This document shows, piece after piece, positions 23,549 to 35,400 of a stretch of DNA of 64,000 nucleotides; the first letter of the stretch is position 1, and every line of letters begins with the position of its first letter. The notes beneath the pieces are model-generated. The model searched no databases. It saw nothing but the letters and a program-made list of their open reading frames with translations, and had not been told where the DNA came from. Origin of the DNA: Nephrocerus scutellatus. Taxonomy: Eukaryota > Arthropoda > Insecta > Diptera > Pipunculidae. Location of the stretch: contig OX352765.1 of NCBI GenBank assembly GCA_947095585.1, forward strand, positions 20,428,254-20,492,253, in the 5' to 3' direction. The translations under genes and the position numbers were made by a program.

Positions 23549-24126
23549 AGTTTCGCATTCTGGTTGTTCGGTTCTCGCTTGTCGGTTGGTTCGTTGTGTA
23601 TAATTTATTCTCTTCTAATCTAGCAAGTTATTCATATTTTATAGCAATCAAGTGTATTAGTGCATTAGTGGCGAAGTAAAGTGAAAACGTTGCTATCGTG
23701 GTTCGTGTTTGTGGACGCATCATCAGTTCAGTAAAGGAAATAAACCAAGAAATTCTTCATTGGCGAGTTTTCTTTTTGTTTTCAGTTTTTCATTTCGTAA
23801 AATTGAGTTGTCTGTGTCATTTACATTTCGTTGTTTTATTTCTAATTTTTCACTAACCCGTCGTATGGGATAAAAGTTTTTAAAGAAATATGCAAGTTAC
23901 AAACTCACCTATTCTTAAAAACATTTCCACTAAATAAATACATAGATACTACTAAATAAAGACGAGAGACTAAACCGTTTTTGTTATTGATTTTCCCTAA
24001 ATGATAATAGAAATGTCGCGATATTTTTGCTAAGTGAAAGTCATGAAAAATATTGTATGTTCAGAAAAATCGTATGAGGCTGAGCAGTGATTAAGAACAA
24101 CAAAAACAACAACAACAAAACGGAAG
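23549..24126 (+). other. Pcyt1: Probable noncoding first exon of the cytidylyltransferase gene
   Basis: No long frame, but the right edge is a strong splice donor (GGAAG|GTGAGTGAG) after a CAACAACAACAACAAAA tract typical of dipteran 5' UTRs. The left edge has an initiator-like CTCAGTTTC at about 23547. The next same-strand acceptor leading to a good start codon is TTTTTCATTTCAG at 41839. The exon-gene link is an inference; it could belong to an unannotated transcript. Confidence 0.4.
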
Positions 24127-24799
24127 GTGAGTGAGTCTCCATCCCTTACAGTAATAAACCAAAATTTGTTTATTTTTCATTTACGATAACTTACCATTAC
24201 AGTAATGCAGTTGTTGTAATTAAAAGTCAAGTGGCGATTAAGTGCAAATGACAACGAACCCTCCTTGTCAGAATTAATAACGAAATCTCTTGTCATTGCC
24301 ATTATTAGTGGCTGAACACACTGAACAGCATATTTTCTTGCATACTCCTAAATAATCTATGTCGACGTTGACAGTAGAAGACTTGTTATTTATGACCTGA
24401 TTCGTGAGGCACAGTGCAAAGAAATTTGTGTAAACTAATGCCTTTCCATTTGCACAAGCCGTATTAGAAACCATACCCGCGGGTAACCTGTCAAAGACAG
24501 AGTTTTCGTGATGATGTGCATATGTAACGCCAAAGCGAAACCCCGCTAATGGCCGTATGTTTTTCCTAGTTCCGAGATATCCGATAAATCCGATAATTTA
24601 TTTTCTCTGGTCAGATCTGTCAGATCAAAAAATTTATCTGCAGTGTTTTTTTTAGCATCTAAATGCTCCATAGTAGTCGGCATGTCTCTTGTTTAAAGAA
24701 ACAAACAAATGCAGCTGTCACGAAATGTTCTGTATATTTTATCAGAGTAAAAATATCATATACGAGAATTCATTATCATATTTGGCTCTCCCGCAAAAA

Positions 24800-24862
24800 A
24801 TTTCTCCATCGGTCCCGATTTTGAGCGGATGTCATCCAGTTTGGCATCCCTAAACATATATG
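24800..24862 (-). mobile_element. Very short RTE-type LINE 3' fragment
   Basis: CCATCGGTCCCGATTTTGAG and CGGATGTCATCCAGTTTGGC match, in reverse, the element's 3' part near 58890-58940. Confidence 0.6.
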
Positions 24863-24996
24863 AGAATTATCGGAGCGTAAATAAAAAAGATTTCTCGGAA
24901 AATGAAACAGATCTGAATTTTGACAGTTAAATTATCTCCCCGAGCACTCGGACATAAAAAAAACAGCCAATCGATTTGCGGAGTATATGCTGTATT

Positions 24997-25263
24997 GCTT
25001 TGGCTAATCCAGCTTGGCTTACAGCAACAATCGCCAAAAGCATAAAGCCGAAAATAAATCCAAAAAGTTTTTAGGATTTAAAACTAAAGCCATTTTATAG
25101 TTATAGCGCTCACCGTAAGGCGGCGATAAAGCGACATGAAGCCGAAGTAAATAAAAATGTCAGGATTAAGGAAAATAAAGCCATTTTATAGTACTGGTGC
25201 TCACCGTAAGGCGGTAAAGCCAAAAGCTGTTGCTTTGTAAAGCCAAGCCGGCTTTGCCAAAAC
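24997..25263. mobile_element. MITE with about 24-bp TIRs (GCTTTGGC...GCTTGGCTT)
   Basis: Left GCTTTGGCTAATCCAGCTTG-GCTT (24997-25020) and right AAGCCAAGCCGGCTTTGCCA-AAAC (25240-25263) are inverted partners. The interior carries two copies of TAAAGCCATTTTATAGT and GCTCACCGTAAGGCGG. A truncated relative is at 6019-6180. Confidence 0.7.
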
Positions 25264-25784
25264 AATTCAGCTTTAGTTAAGGTTTTTTCTCTCGTGGTTT
25301 TGGTTGGACGTTCTAATTGCGAACTGTACACTGGGTACGGTTTGGTTTCGCGTTTTATTTGCAAAGTTTTTGTAACTAACACTTTAGCTTTACTACCTGT
25401 CGGCAATCAACGGGTATGGTATGGTTTTGTTTACTCAGCAAGATGGCAAAAACCGAGCAAGCAGACTAATTTCTCAGTTCGTTTTTGAAAATTAATTTAA
25501 AAGTGATTACAATAATTAAATATTTTAATATTTAATTAAAGGTCTCGATTTGTCGTTCTATTTGCAAAGCATTCACCATAAAAACCACGGAAAACCCTGT
25601 CCCTTTGACAGCTAACCCGTGGGTATGGTTTGTTACATAATGGAACACAAAATCAAACCTGGTTATAGTTTGTAAATGCAACGCCAAACTAAAACCGTGA
25701 GAGAGAAATCTCAGCTCTAGCCAGCTCCAGTTCCCAAAAGGAATGAAGGAATTTAACTCGAGTTGCTTTTGATACGATTGAAGA

Positions 25785-26515
25785 GTACAACTCTTCACTT
25801 CAGTGAATTGAGCGACTCTTCACTTAAATTGAGCTACTGAAGTGAAGAGACTGTTCGATTGGTATTCAGGGGCCCTATCATGATTTTCGCCGCGAAACAA
25901 TTTTTATTAGATATCGTGAATTTGGAATCACCAAACACGATACCTTTCCGCCATCTATTTCGATTTCGAGAAAAGTTTTGCCAACAAAATGAAGAGAAGA
26001 AAAGAAGAAGATTGACAATTTCTTTATTGTGTTGACGATCGACAGAGTTGTTGTTTGCCAAGTTCCATGTCTAATGTCGTGTTTTTTTTAAAACAAATTT
26101 GGCGCAGATTGATTTTTTGGCTGTCAAGTTGTTAGTTTTTAAAAAAAAAAAAAAAAAAAAAACGGTAGATCGGATTCCCCCTCTAACAGATCTTGATATT
26201 TTGGGAGATTTACCCCTCTTTTCATTAACTGCAACAACAACACATGCAACAAAACAATGCAAACAAAAGATTCTCGGTTTTCGTGTTCGTTTTTTCAAGA
26301 AAAAATCTGAGCTCGAGCGCAGATTTCTAAAAAAAAAAAAAAAAATACGACAACATTAAATGAGTGCGTCTATGAATTTAATGGGTGCGTTTATGACATT
26401 AAATTAGTCTTTACTTACTTCATCTTTACTTTACTTACTTCAGTTGCCCAATTTCGCCCAATTTTTAACTGAAGTGAAGAGTTGTCAATCGAACAGTCTC
26501 TTTCGAACGCGGCTT
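25785..26515. repeat. Inverted-repeat element, GAAGAGACTGTTCGATTG family
   Basis: Left block ACTGAAGTGAAGAGACTGTT-CGATTGG near 25835-25862 and right block GTCAATCGAACAGTCTCTTT near 26486-26506 are inverted. The interior is AT-rich with two long A-runs (about 26141-26160 and 26330-26345). Confidence 0.55.
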
Positions 26516-28784
26516 TGGTTAACACGTCCGGAAAAAGTGGCTGAAATCAAATTGTCCAGAAAAAGCTACAATGTTCATTATTTATGTAGTCCTTACATTA
26601 CCTAGCAAAAACAGTAACCTTGTTCTTGAATCATGATAATCGTATGCCGCCTTACATTACATTTAATGTTTGAGTTCTATTTGACTCCGCTTATTGTAGT
26701 TGTTAAGTACAACGAAGGTATTAAAGCAAAAATGAGGAAACAATATTTTCACTGACAACAATAGCTGAAGAGTAAACGAAATTACTTACTTTCTGATCGT
26801 TAAAGGTCAAAATCATATGCAAAGAGGAGACTGGTATCAACACTTAAGAAAAATTATTGCGTAAAATCATTCCTTACACTAAGCTTATTCTCAACATCTT
26901 AACAAATGGCGGTTGCCGCGGACTTGTTTTTCATAAAGTAAAGTGCAAAACAATATTTTAATATCGTGAAAGCAGCGGATAGAATTGCGAATAGAGGGGC
27001 AGAAACTAATATAAGTTACCGTACAATACGGGAAGTGATACGATGAATATGTGGGACAAACGCTTCCGTATGATGGGAAAATCTTCCAGGCTTAGGACAA
27101 GCGAAAGCAATGTTGGGGAACTATAACCCAAAGAGGTCTCGCTCGCTATTGGGACTAAGCAGAAGTAAGAAGAGACCATATGGAAATAAATAAATTCGGA
27201 GTCTGTGCGAAATTCACTGAACCCACTCCATATCATTAAGATTCAAGATCCATTGTTATGAACGGGGTGCTGTAGGGACGGGCTTGAATTGAACCTAAAG
27301 CAGAAATCAGGTCGAGGCGCAATAGATCCACATGGGTCGCAGTAGACACCCTTTTTTTTTAAATTATCATCATCAACATTATGAAATCTCCACAGACTCT
27401 GTGGCATAGAGCAATAAAAAAAGGCTTCTCATTCTTGGCTGTTGTAAAATGCGTTTATTTGGTTGCAACTGCAAAAAGAAGAATGTTCCATGAGTAGTGA
27501 AGGTGTGGTAAGCATTTTGTTTTGGGGTTGTTTTGCCTTCCTCTTTAGCTGCATTTGATTATGGGTACCTCTTCAGTTAATGTCAATTCCCTTTAATATC
27601 ATAAAACAGGATCTGCTTTGTGGTCATTACATTACAGAACAGAACAATATTTGAAACTCATATTTCAATATCTTCTAAATATTATGCGTAGGCTAAATGT
27701 CGTGTGTTCTCTACACACTTTCCGATCCTAATGAAATTTAAATAGCACATGTAACAGCATTCATCCATCCATTCCGTTAGTGTCTCTTCGACAAAATTTC
27801 AATTCAAATCATTTAATATGAGAACATTGCTTCGCCAATCTAAAAATTTGTGGTATCTTTTTCTTCTGAGATATATTTGGCCAATTTCCCACTGTAAAAG
27901 AATTGTGTGCGTAATTTGTTTTCACATAATTTTACGATTTATTTTTAAAAATCTTATATACGTTTTTTGTCGCGTCAGCTAAAATATGAGACAATGAGAT
28001 GAAATATGGATGAACCAGAAATTCCCATTTAATGTGGTATGTGATATGAAATCGGCGCTTCGCAGAGAAGAACTATACTTGGAAATTCATCATTTGCGTT
28101 GGCACAAGCAAGATTTCAGCATGAGAAACGGGTACATGTTGACTTGTATATAAATATTTGAACAAAACAATGTATCCATGCTTAGTTGGCTAGAAAAATA
28201 AAATGTCATTGGGTATCCATCTACGAGTAATGTCGACATTTATTTAGCTTTCGATTTTGATACTTAATGTCAACAAACGATGGCGATTTTAAAATGTTTG
28301 CTAAGCCAAAACTAAAACTCAAACAATATCCAAGCATTGTTTAAGTTTGCTTATCATGCCAGATTTACAGACACAACCTTTTTCTTCTTCTTAAGGTTCC
28401 TCTCCGTTTTGAAAATTTGAAATCATCGTTTTTAACGTTTGTGTTTTCTTTACTCAAATTAGTAACGCCGGTGTTGAAAGATCAAGCCGTTCTCTCATAT
28501 TTGCTATCATTTTGTTTTTCGTCCTCCCCTTGTCCTCCTTCGGGCTATCTTTCCTTGCAAGATGATATGGATTAGTTGGTATTTGCTGTTTTGGAGCATG
28601 TGATCTAAGTATTCAAGTTTTCGCTTCTTGACCAAGAAAATAATCTCCTTATTTTCGTCTTATTCCGTCTTAGTACTTCTTTATTACTTATTCTCTCCAT
28701 CCACGAGATCCGTAGTATTCTTCTATACACCTACAGTTCGAAAGCTTCTATTTGTATGAGTGCCCACCAACCCCGAGGCGCGAT
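26516..28784. other. Cytidylyltransferase intron 1 segment, nothing recognised
   Basis: About 2.3 kb of AT-rich sequence with no protein similarity, array or clear terminal repeats. Frames of 76 aa or less look like chance. Confidence 0.5.
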
Positions 28785-28982
28785 CAGTTCCAAAAATTTG
28801 AAGAAAATCGGGTAAATTTTGTAAAATATTTGTATTGTTCCCCGAGGCGCGAGGGGCCCCAAAAATCGGTCTTTAGGAAGTGGGTTAAAAATTGATCAGA
28901 AGATCTGACCAGCCAGCCAGCCAGTCAGCCACACAGTCAGCCAGCCAGTTAATATAGAAGGTAATATAGAGAATTTAAAAAA
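28785..28982 (+). repeat. Dispersed repeat family copy with CAGCCAGCCAG tract
   Basis: CCCCGAGGCGCGAGGGGCCC, TTAGGAAGTGGGTTAAAAAT and an imperfect (CAGC)n run followed by AGTTAATATAGAA match the family at 43525-43812. It ends where a SINE begins. Confidence 0.6.
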
Positions 28983-29222
28983 GTGGCTGCCGTTGCTCAA
29001 TGGATAAGTGCATGGACTTCTAAGCTGAAGGTTCGTGGTTTGAATCCCAGTAACACCAAAAGTATTTTTCACGGTTCCACCTCTCGCGAATGTCTGACAA
29101 ACGTCCGAGAGTAATAACTTGTCACGGAGAGCTTCTTAATTCGCCGTTCGGATACGGCATTAAATTGTAGATCGCTTCCATTTGTGTGAAAAATATACAT
29201 GCACAACACAAATGGTCGCAGT
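28983..29222 (+). mobile_element. tRNA-Arg-like SINE, 3'-truncated copy
   Basis: The head has an A-box-like TTGCTCAATGGATAAG, an anticodon-arm-like ACTTCTAAG (TCT anticodon) and a B-box-like GGTTCGTGGTTTGAATCCC. The body (TCGCGAATGTCTGACAAACG, AATTCGCCGTTCGGATACGG) matches the fuller copy at 48091-48373. It stops before the core tail GACCGTTGCGGTC. Confidence 0.8.
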
Positions 29223-29257
29223 TTCCTATTTTTTCGTTTACTCAGCAAGATGACAAA

Positions 29258-29396
29258 AGCTGTATTTTATTTGGAATCCGAATCCGAATTCGAATGTCAA
29301 AACCAGCCATACAGCAGTATTTCGAATTCCAAACAAGGAATTCGACAGTGCAATTGTTGTTCTAATTCCCAATTCGATTTCATATAAAATACAGCT
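29258..29396. mobile_element. MITE, AGCTGTATTTTATT family, nested in another repeat
   Basis: 139 bp from AGCTGTATTTTATT to ATAAAATACAGCT. It splits a sequence (CTCAGCAAGATGACAAAA before, TAGCAAACTTATTTCTCAG after) that is continuous at 25436-25480 (CTCAGCAAGATGGCAAAAAC ... TAATTTCTCAG), which shows insertion into an older repeat. Confidence 0.75.
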
Positions 29397-29439
29397 AAAG
29401 AGAGAGAGATCTAGCAAACTTATTTCTCAGGAAATTTCC

Positions 29440-29590
29440 GTTAACTACAAATGTCAAATTTGATTTCGGCTTGGCGTTCCATTTGCTCACTTGCACAGCG
29501 TTCAACGACGAAAACGACGAAATCGAAAACCTTCAGACTTGGCAGCTAACCCGAGGGTATCGTTTCGGGCACGGTTTGAGCAATTTTTTT
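29440..29590 (+). repeat. Degenerate copy of the CGGGTATGGTTT-type repeat
   Basis: TGGCGTTCCATTTGCTCACT and GGCAGCTAACCCGAGGGTAT correspond to TTGTCGTTCTATTTGCAAAG and GACAGCTAACCCGTGGGTAT at 25550-25625. Confidence 0.5.
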
Positions 29591-30933
29591 TTTATAGAAA
29601 AAGCGTTGTTTGTGTTTTCCTGAAACATCCAGTTGTCGTTTCCTGTTGTAAAAACCGACAAAAAACATCGTTTCGGATCGGTTCGGTAACGGAAATCGCA
29701 GCCTTTCCCGGGATAAAGACTAATCGGCACCGACTTTCGATAAACGAATAACAAATGGCTAACGGCCACCTAAATTATAGTTTCCTTGATGTACTTTTTG
29801 AGTCATGACAGAGGTATTTGGAGCACTGAATATACCTACATTTTGTGTTGTATATTTTTTGAGATTTGTTATTTTATTTATTTTAAGTTCAACTTTTCAA
29901 TGACTTTGTTGCAACAGTTATTTGTTTTAAAATCGCAACAAAGGTCCCCAACATTACACATTTATCGCACATTGTAATTACGCTTATCGCTCATAAAAAA
30001 CATATAGCAGTGACCAAAAACAACATTCCAAGGAGAACCTCGAACTTTGGACTATCGAACGACTAAGCGCACGTACGAAAAAAGTTCATATACATACAAA
30101 AATATATATACATATAAACTTCAGTTTTCATCACATTGCATCATCGGCATTGGTGCGGCTGGTTACAATAACCGCCAACAGAGTGAAACCAAGTACCTAC
30201 TCGTACATGCACACGTTACTTAAAGCTCAGTGGATCCGCATTTTTTAATCTAAATCCAAGGAAAGTGCTAGCTAGCAGAAGCCATCCTGTATGGGCGCAA
30301 TGCATTAATGCCATGATGCAGTGCATCAAAAAATAACTGAAATGAGACACTACAACCACTCACTCCCTCATGGAGTTCAGTTTAGAGAAGTTTCCGTATT
30401 CTAATCGATAGATTAATTCCAACGTAAAATGGTCTCTGCACTGCAGCTCCTAGATTTTCAAACAGAAGTAACGCATTTCTGGTGTATTGGCAGTGATCTA
30501 CTCTTAAGCGTTGTGACTACTATCTACTCTACAATGTAAAAAGATTCGACAATTTAAAAATAGTTGGTTAATATCATGAAGAGGTGATCTCCTTACATAC
30601 TTTAAAGTGGAAAATAGCTTTAGATTGGCTTTTCCTAATTAGTGTCAATTTATAAATAAAGCATACTAATACATTTCATCATTTCAATTGGTTTTTGTGG
30701 GGATAATATATTTGTTACCGAGTTTTTTTTTTTACTTATAGTGATTTCGATTTGCACGTTCGTGGCAATCTGCAACACACAAACACATGTGTTTGTTATT
30801 GTTAAAAAAAACACCCTTGAGAGGTATGCATATGTACAGAAGCGAACATTCCGACTTTCGAAGAAGTACCCATTCTAAAGAATAGATAGCGGTTGTTGTT
30901 TAAAAATAATGACTTTGGTAGAAAGTATCAACC
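29591..30933. other. Cytidylyltransferase intron 1 segment, nothing recognised
   Basis: AT-rich, with a short ATATATACATATA run near 30100. No gene or named repeat seen. Confidence 0.45.
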
Positions 30934-30934
30934 T

Positions 30935-31026
30935 TAATAATAATATTTAGCGCGACAGACCATTGCGGTCTAAGGCAAGGCTCGCACCCATTTGTGTTTA
31001 GCATGTATATTTTTTTTGCACACAAA
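30935..31026 (-). mobile_element. SINE tail fragment
   Basis: TAATAATAATATTTAGCGCG followed by ACAGACCATTGCGGTCTAAG matches the 3' portion of the SINE at 48091-48190. The head and body are absent. Confidence 0.7.
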
Positions 31027-31139
31027 ACGCTACGTTGTTTAGTACTTGTACGGCAGCCATCAATACTGAACGCTCTCAATGAATTTTTAAACATGGAAAA
31101 AATTGGTCACCAATATGTATGTGATACAATATTTTCATT

Positions 31140-32050
31140 TTAAAGACTGGAGGAGTCTGCTCCTTCCAAAAAATGGTATTGGATGACCGTAGACTGAAAG
31201 TGCGTGAGCTAGCGGATGTGGCAGGCATAGCAAAAAGTGCTGTGCATCGCAATTTGACTGATAGTGTGGACATGAGAAAGCTGTGAGCAAGATAGGTGCC
31301 GCGTTTACTGACAATGGAACAAAAACAGCGTCGTGAGGATGATTCAATCGAGTGTTGAAGTTTTACAGCAATAGAGCCGAGTTTTTGCGTTGATTTATAA
31401 CCATGGAAGAAACATGGGTCCATCACATTACACCCGAGACGAAGGAACACAAAACAATGGACTGAAAAGGGAGAATCGGCTCCAAAGAAGGCGAAGACAG
31501 GCAAGGTCATGGCGTCAGCTTTTTGGGATGCGTGTGGTATAATTTTCATTGATTATCTTCAGAAAGGAAAAACAATCATCGGCGTGTATTATGCGGACTT
31601 ATCGCAGCGTTTGAAAGATGAAATCAAGAAAAAACGGCCGCATTTGGCGAAGAAAAGAGTTTTGTTTCATCAAGACAATGCACCAGTTCACACATCGGTC
31701 TTCGTGCTGGTCAAAATGAATGAGCTAAAGTTCGAGTTGCTTCCTCATGCAACCTATTTGCCAGATTTAGCCCACTCGGATTATTTTCTATTTCCGAACT
31801 TGAAAAAAAAAAATGGCTCGGTGTTAAAAGATTTGCCAACAATGAGGAAATGTAGTCTGCGGTTGATGGCTATTTTAAGTAGCTCGACGATTCTCACTAT
31901 AAACAGGGTATCGGAGCTATTGAACATCGCTAGAAAAAGTGTATCGAACTAAAAGGAGACTATGTAGAGAAATGTAGATATCTTTTTCCATTTTTTGTGT
32001 GTTTTCTTTGTTAGGTCGGGTACTTCTGGTACTACCCTCGTACTTATCAC
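31140..32050 (+). pseudogene. mariner-type transposase pseudogene
   Basis: The C-terminal two-thirds is an open frame (31509-31952) with WDACGIIFIDYLQKGKTI, KRVLFHQDNAPVHTSV (second Asp) and LLPHATYLPDLAHSDYFLFP (third Asp region). The upstream part (31150-31508) is homologous but broken by stops and frameshifts (KVRELADVAGIAKSAVHR; METWVHHI-like first-Asp region). GGGTACTTCTGGTACTACCC near 32019-32038 may be its right inverted terminus. It lies in cytidylyltransferase intron 1. Confidence 0.85.
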
Positions 32051-34254
32051 TCTACCCTTGTAAAGATCCTCTTTCGCAGAATGTGCAGCGCATCATACCG
32101 TGAACTCATTGATAGAACTTCGGCGGCTGGGGTGGTTCTGTAGTCTTTTGAAAGGGTTTTCAACTGAAACACACCAGCTTTCTAATAGTGTTTATCGGCT
32201 ATACGTGAAGTTAGCTGCAGTTTGTTTGACGTTTCAACAACGTTTGGATATTATCCAATTTTTTTTTATCAAAATTCGCGTTTGCGCTAATCTATCTCAA
32301 GAATGAAGCCTATTTCTGTCTCAACGGCTAATAATCAAAATTGGTAAAATCAGCAGCTTGAAATGCCATTTCATGTGGGTTTCATGCTTCTTCAATGGTA
32401 CAAGGAATGCAGCCACAGTCAAAGGTTGACTTGGAGCATATGGGTATTCAACAAAGAACCCATTAGTTTACAGATGAGATTCCTCATTCCGGTTGCTTTC
32501 TGTCGCCAGTCGCCGATGAGCATTTTATATTTTTAACGCGTGCATCGATCTGTAAGCAACATTATTAATAACAGTCGGTAGATTCCAATTATCATCTAAC
32601 AAGCATTTTCGATCGTTACGATATGTTGCCTAAGGCCTATGACGTGAATTAGGAACCTTACCATTCAATATAATATAGACACCCTGTAGTCACGATGCAG
32701 ACAACTGCTCCATTAAATGTCTACAAAATTGCGTCTTTATTGAGCTGTTAATCATTTTTCGATTGATGCCAATTAGCATTTAAAAAACTATACAGTTTGT
32801 TCATCTCTAAAATCTTCAAAAACAAAAAGAAAACACAAACACCACACACACCGACAAACTGACCAACAATAAAACATCAACAACAGCAACAACCAAAAAT
32901 AACTCTGCAACTGACTGCAGCCCGAAGATGTTTGCTCAAGAAATTCCCTCAAAATAACAGCCAGAGGCGTCGTCGTTGGTTGAAAGTATGTCAACAAACA
33001 ACAAGCAATGATTGTTCTAACATCAACAATTAATTGTATGTGTGTTTGTGTATGTATATGTAGGTGTGTATATGTATATGTAGGTATGTACATAGTTGCG
33101 GTTTATTGTTGCGCTATTATGGCGAGTGGCGTGATCGAAATACCTTAGGTTATTGATGCGGTTGCCAAAGTAAATGCTAACGGGCCACTGGCTGCCGGCA
33201 GCATGATCAGATAGTTTACAAAACCTGTGATGCTTATGGGGGCGTGACGCTGTGGAAATCGGTCCAACTGTTTTAATAGTACACCACTTACGACACAATA
33301 TTATTAGCAAAAAAAAATAGGAAAACATTACTATGAAAACTCTAAAAATAGTTGGAAACCTTAAATAAGTTAAACATTTTCGAATTGTTTTTACAATAAT
33401 AACTTATTTATTTATCTATTTATTTATTTACATATTTATATATTTTTGCCTTTCAATCTGCTACGCAACATGATTTGCAATATTCAATGCTGTGCCATGT
33501 AGCCTGTTGCTGAGCGCGCTGCCAACAATCGCAGCCTACTACAGCGTTGATGATTTCTATTTGCAATTTAAATGTTTTGTCTGAGTTAGGTGTGCTGTGT
33601 TTACATTTGCTTGCGCTCTTGCATAAAAGATGATGATAACAGGTGCAACAGTTTGCCGACGGATTTGGGAAAAATTTTTTTATACAGACCTGTAGGGAAA
33701 CAATAGGAAAGGAGGCAGGATATCCTAATACGTTAAATTCATTATTGGCAGCACCAATCGTGTAGCTGCATCGCAGGCAAATCAAAAACGAATTAAATTT
33801 TCACCCTTAGGCAGGCGAAAGATTAATGTCTGGAGTTCCAAAAAAAAAGTAATAAAACGTTATGTTTATTACACATTTTCTAGAGAAAATTGAACTCAAA
33901 ATCAAAAATTAGCATCAGCAAGAAAACTGGAACAGGCATTGAAGTTAGATAACTGAAGACTCAAACAAGATGTCAACTTCATTTAAATGCAGTTACAAAG
34001 GCTAGTATTTCCTGTAAAAATAAAGTCATAAACGAAGTTTCTACCGTTATTATTAAGAGAGCAATTTTCGTTAACATGTGTCAGGGTACACCAAAGTAAG
34101 CTTTTTCTTAAACCCCCGATAAATGATGTCAACATTAGAGATAGACCCTTAATGTAGAACGATTTTTTTCTAAGAATATACCCAAGAATCATTTCCCAAA
34201 TTATTGTGCACGAATTGGGGGACACCCTGTATAAATGGCTTCAATAAGGGGATG
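32051..34254. other. Cytidylyltransferase intron 1 segment with a microsatellite
   Basis: An imperfect TATG/TGTA microsatellite lies at 33035-33092. Otherwise AT-rich with no recognised gene. Confidence 0.5.
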
Positions 34255-35030
34255 AACTGGCGTGAGTCCACTTCAACCTGGTGTTGAAGAAAGTGATCAA
34301 GACTCTAATGTATCAGCGAGAGGAACAATCTTAAATAAGTCCATCCAGATACTGGCTTATGCAGACGGCATTGACAACATTGGTAGAAACCCAAGATCTG
34401 TTTAAGAAGCTTTCTATCGAGCGGGCGGCATGAAATCTGAGGCTCTATTAAAATAGTGGAGCGAGAGTTTAAAGTGCTGCAATCCGTTAACTATCAGGGG
34501 TCAATTGTAGCACTAATAACAGCATGAAATCAGAAATACTCGCATTGAGCCAGCAAAGTCTTCTTCGTCTATCCAGACTCTTCAAATTCAACAATTTAAC
34601 CATAACATCAAGTTGCTGGTGTATACGACGAAAGTCATACTCAGTTATGGATTCGAGAATTGGTTGCTTAGCAAAAAGGTCCGCTGTGTTCGAGAGAAAA
34701 CTCTTACTTAGAATTGTTCGCTGCGTATAAATATGAGGAATGACGGTGACAAACTACATACAGAGAATTACTAGCGTTACAGCGGTGTCAACATTGGTAA
34801 ACTCCGGTGGGCAGCACACCTGTCTTGCTTGGAATGTCCTTTGCGGTAGCATTTTTGGAAGACGACAGCGAGACAGACCAAGCCTACTCTAGAAGGATGG
34901 CATAGACCAGGACGCTTAGACATTAAACTGGATGACATTTGCTCGAAATCGAAAATGGTGAAATTGTATTTTGCGAGGTGCCAGAATCGAACCCCTGTTT
35001 TTGAGCCAAGTATGATGATGAAGATCACAA
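34255..35030 (+). mobile_element. RTE-type LINE 3' fragment
   Basis: ATCCAGATACTGGCTTATGC (YADD-like region decayed to YADGI), GGTAGAAACCCAAGATCTGT, then ATGGATTCGAGAATTGGTTG match the element at 58190-58990. Stops are frequent. Confidence 0.8.
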
Positions 35031-35109
35031 TGAACCATCTATTGGTCTAAGTGGGTCGGCTTCCTGCCCAAACTATGATGATAAAGCCTAAACCACTGGA
35101 CAAAAAATA

Positions 35110-35400
35110 CCTCCACACTCCACTGTTTTAAAATGACATTAACATTTTACATTTAGCATTCCCTGAAAAGGGGAAGAGGGTGTTCTATAGCTCATAACCT
35201 TCACCTGCCAATAATATACATTAAAATATTTATAAAAATCGGTTGGTAAATGTGACTGATATTAACATTTTACTTTTTCTGACCCCTTGGGAATGGGGAA
35301 TAGGGGTTTACTATAGCCTATAACCTTACTCTACCTGCTTATTATATACATGGAAGATTTCATAAAAATCGGTTGGTAAATGCCAGTTTCCATAAATAAC
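35110..35400 (-). repeat. Two tandem modules of about 120 bp (ACCGATTTTTAT type)
   Basis: Each module contains TATAAAAATCGGTTGGTAAA, TATAACCTT and a CCCCTTxxGAATGGGGAA-like block. The same modules occur in opposite orientation at 39835-40140. Confidence 0.65.

Larger units (their letters stand above)
24470..25640. repeat. Inverted-repeat bounded block containing nested small elements
   Basis: The left arm at 24470-24545 (ACCATACCCGCGGGTAACCT, GTCAAAGACAG) is matched in inverted orientation by 25552-25635 (CTTTGACAGCTAACCCGTGG, GTATGGTTTGT). A third related segment is at 25305-25440 and a fourth at 29440-29580. It may be one element or two oppositely placed copies of a MITE. Confidence 0.5.

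Noticed and set aside
23549..23600. Downstream promoter element at the proposed cytidylyltransferase start
   Set aside because: The bases at +28 to +33 from the initiator-like A (23549) do not fit the DPE consensus, so no core-promoter claim beyond a possible initiator is made.
25110..25406. 98-codon minus-strand frame
   Set aside because: It spans two different repeat elements, including MITE interior sequence, and has no family features.
28983..29060. A tRNA-Arg(TCT) gene
   Set aside because: The A/B boxes and TCT arm are present, but the acceptor stem does not pair well and the unit continues into a body shared with 48091-48373, so it is a SINE head.
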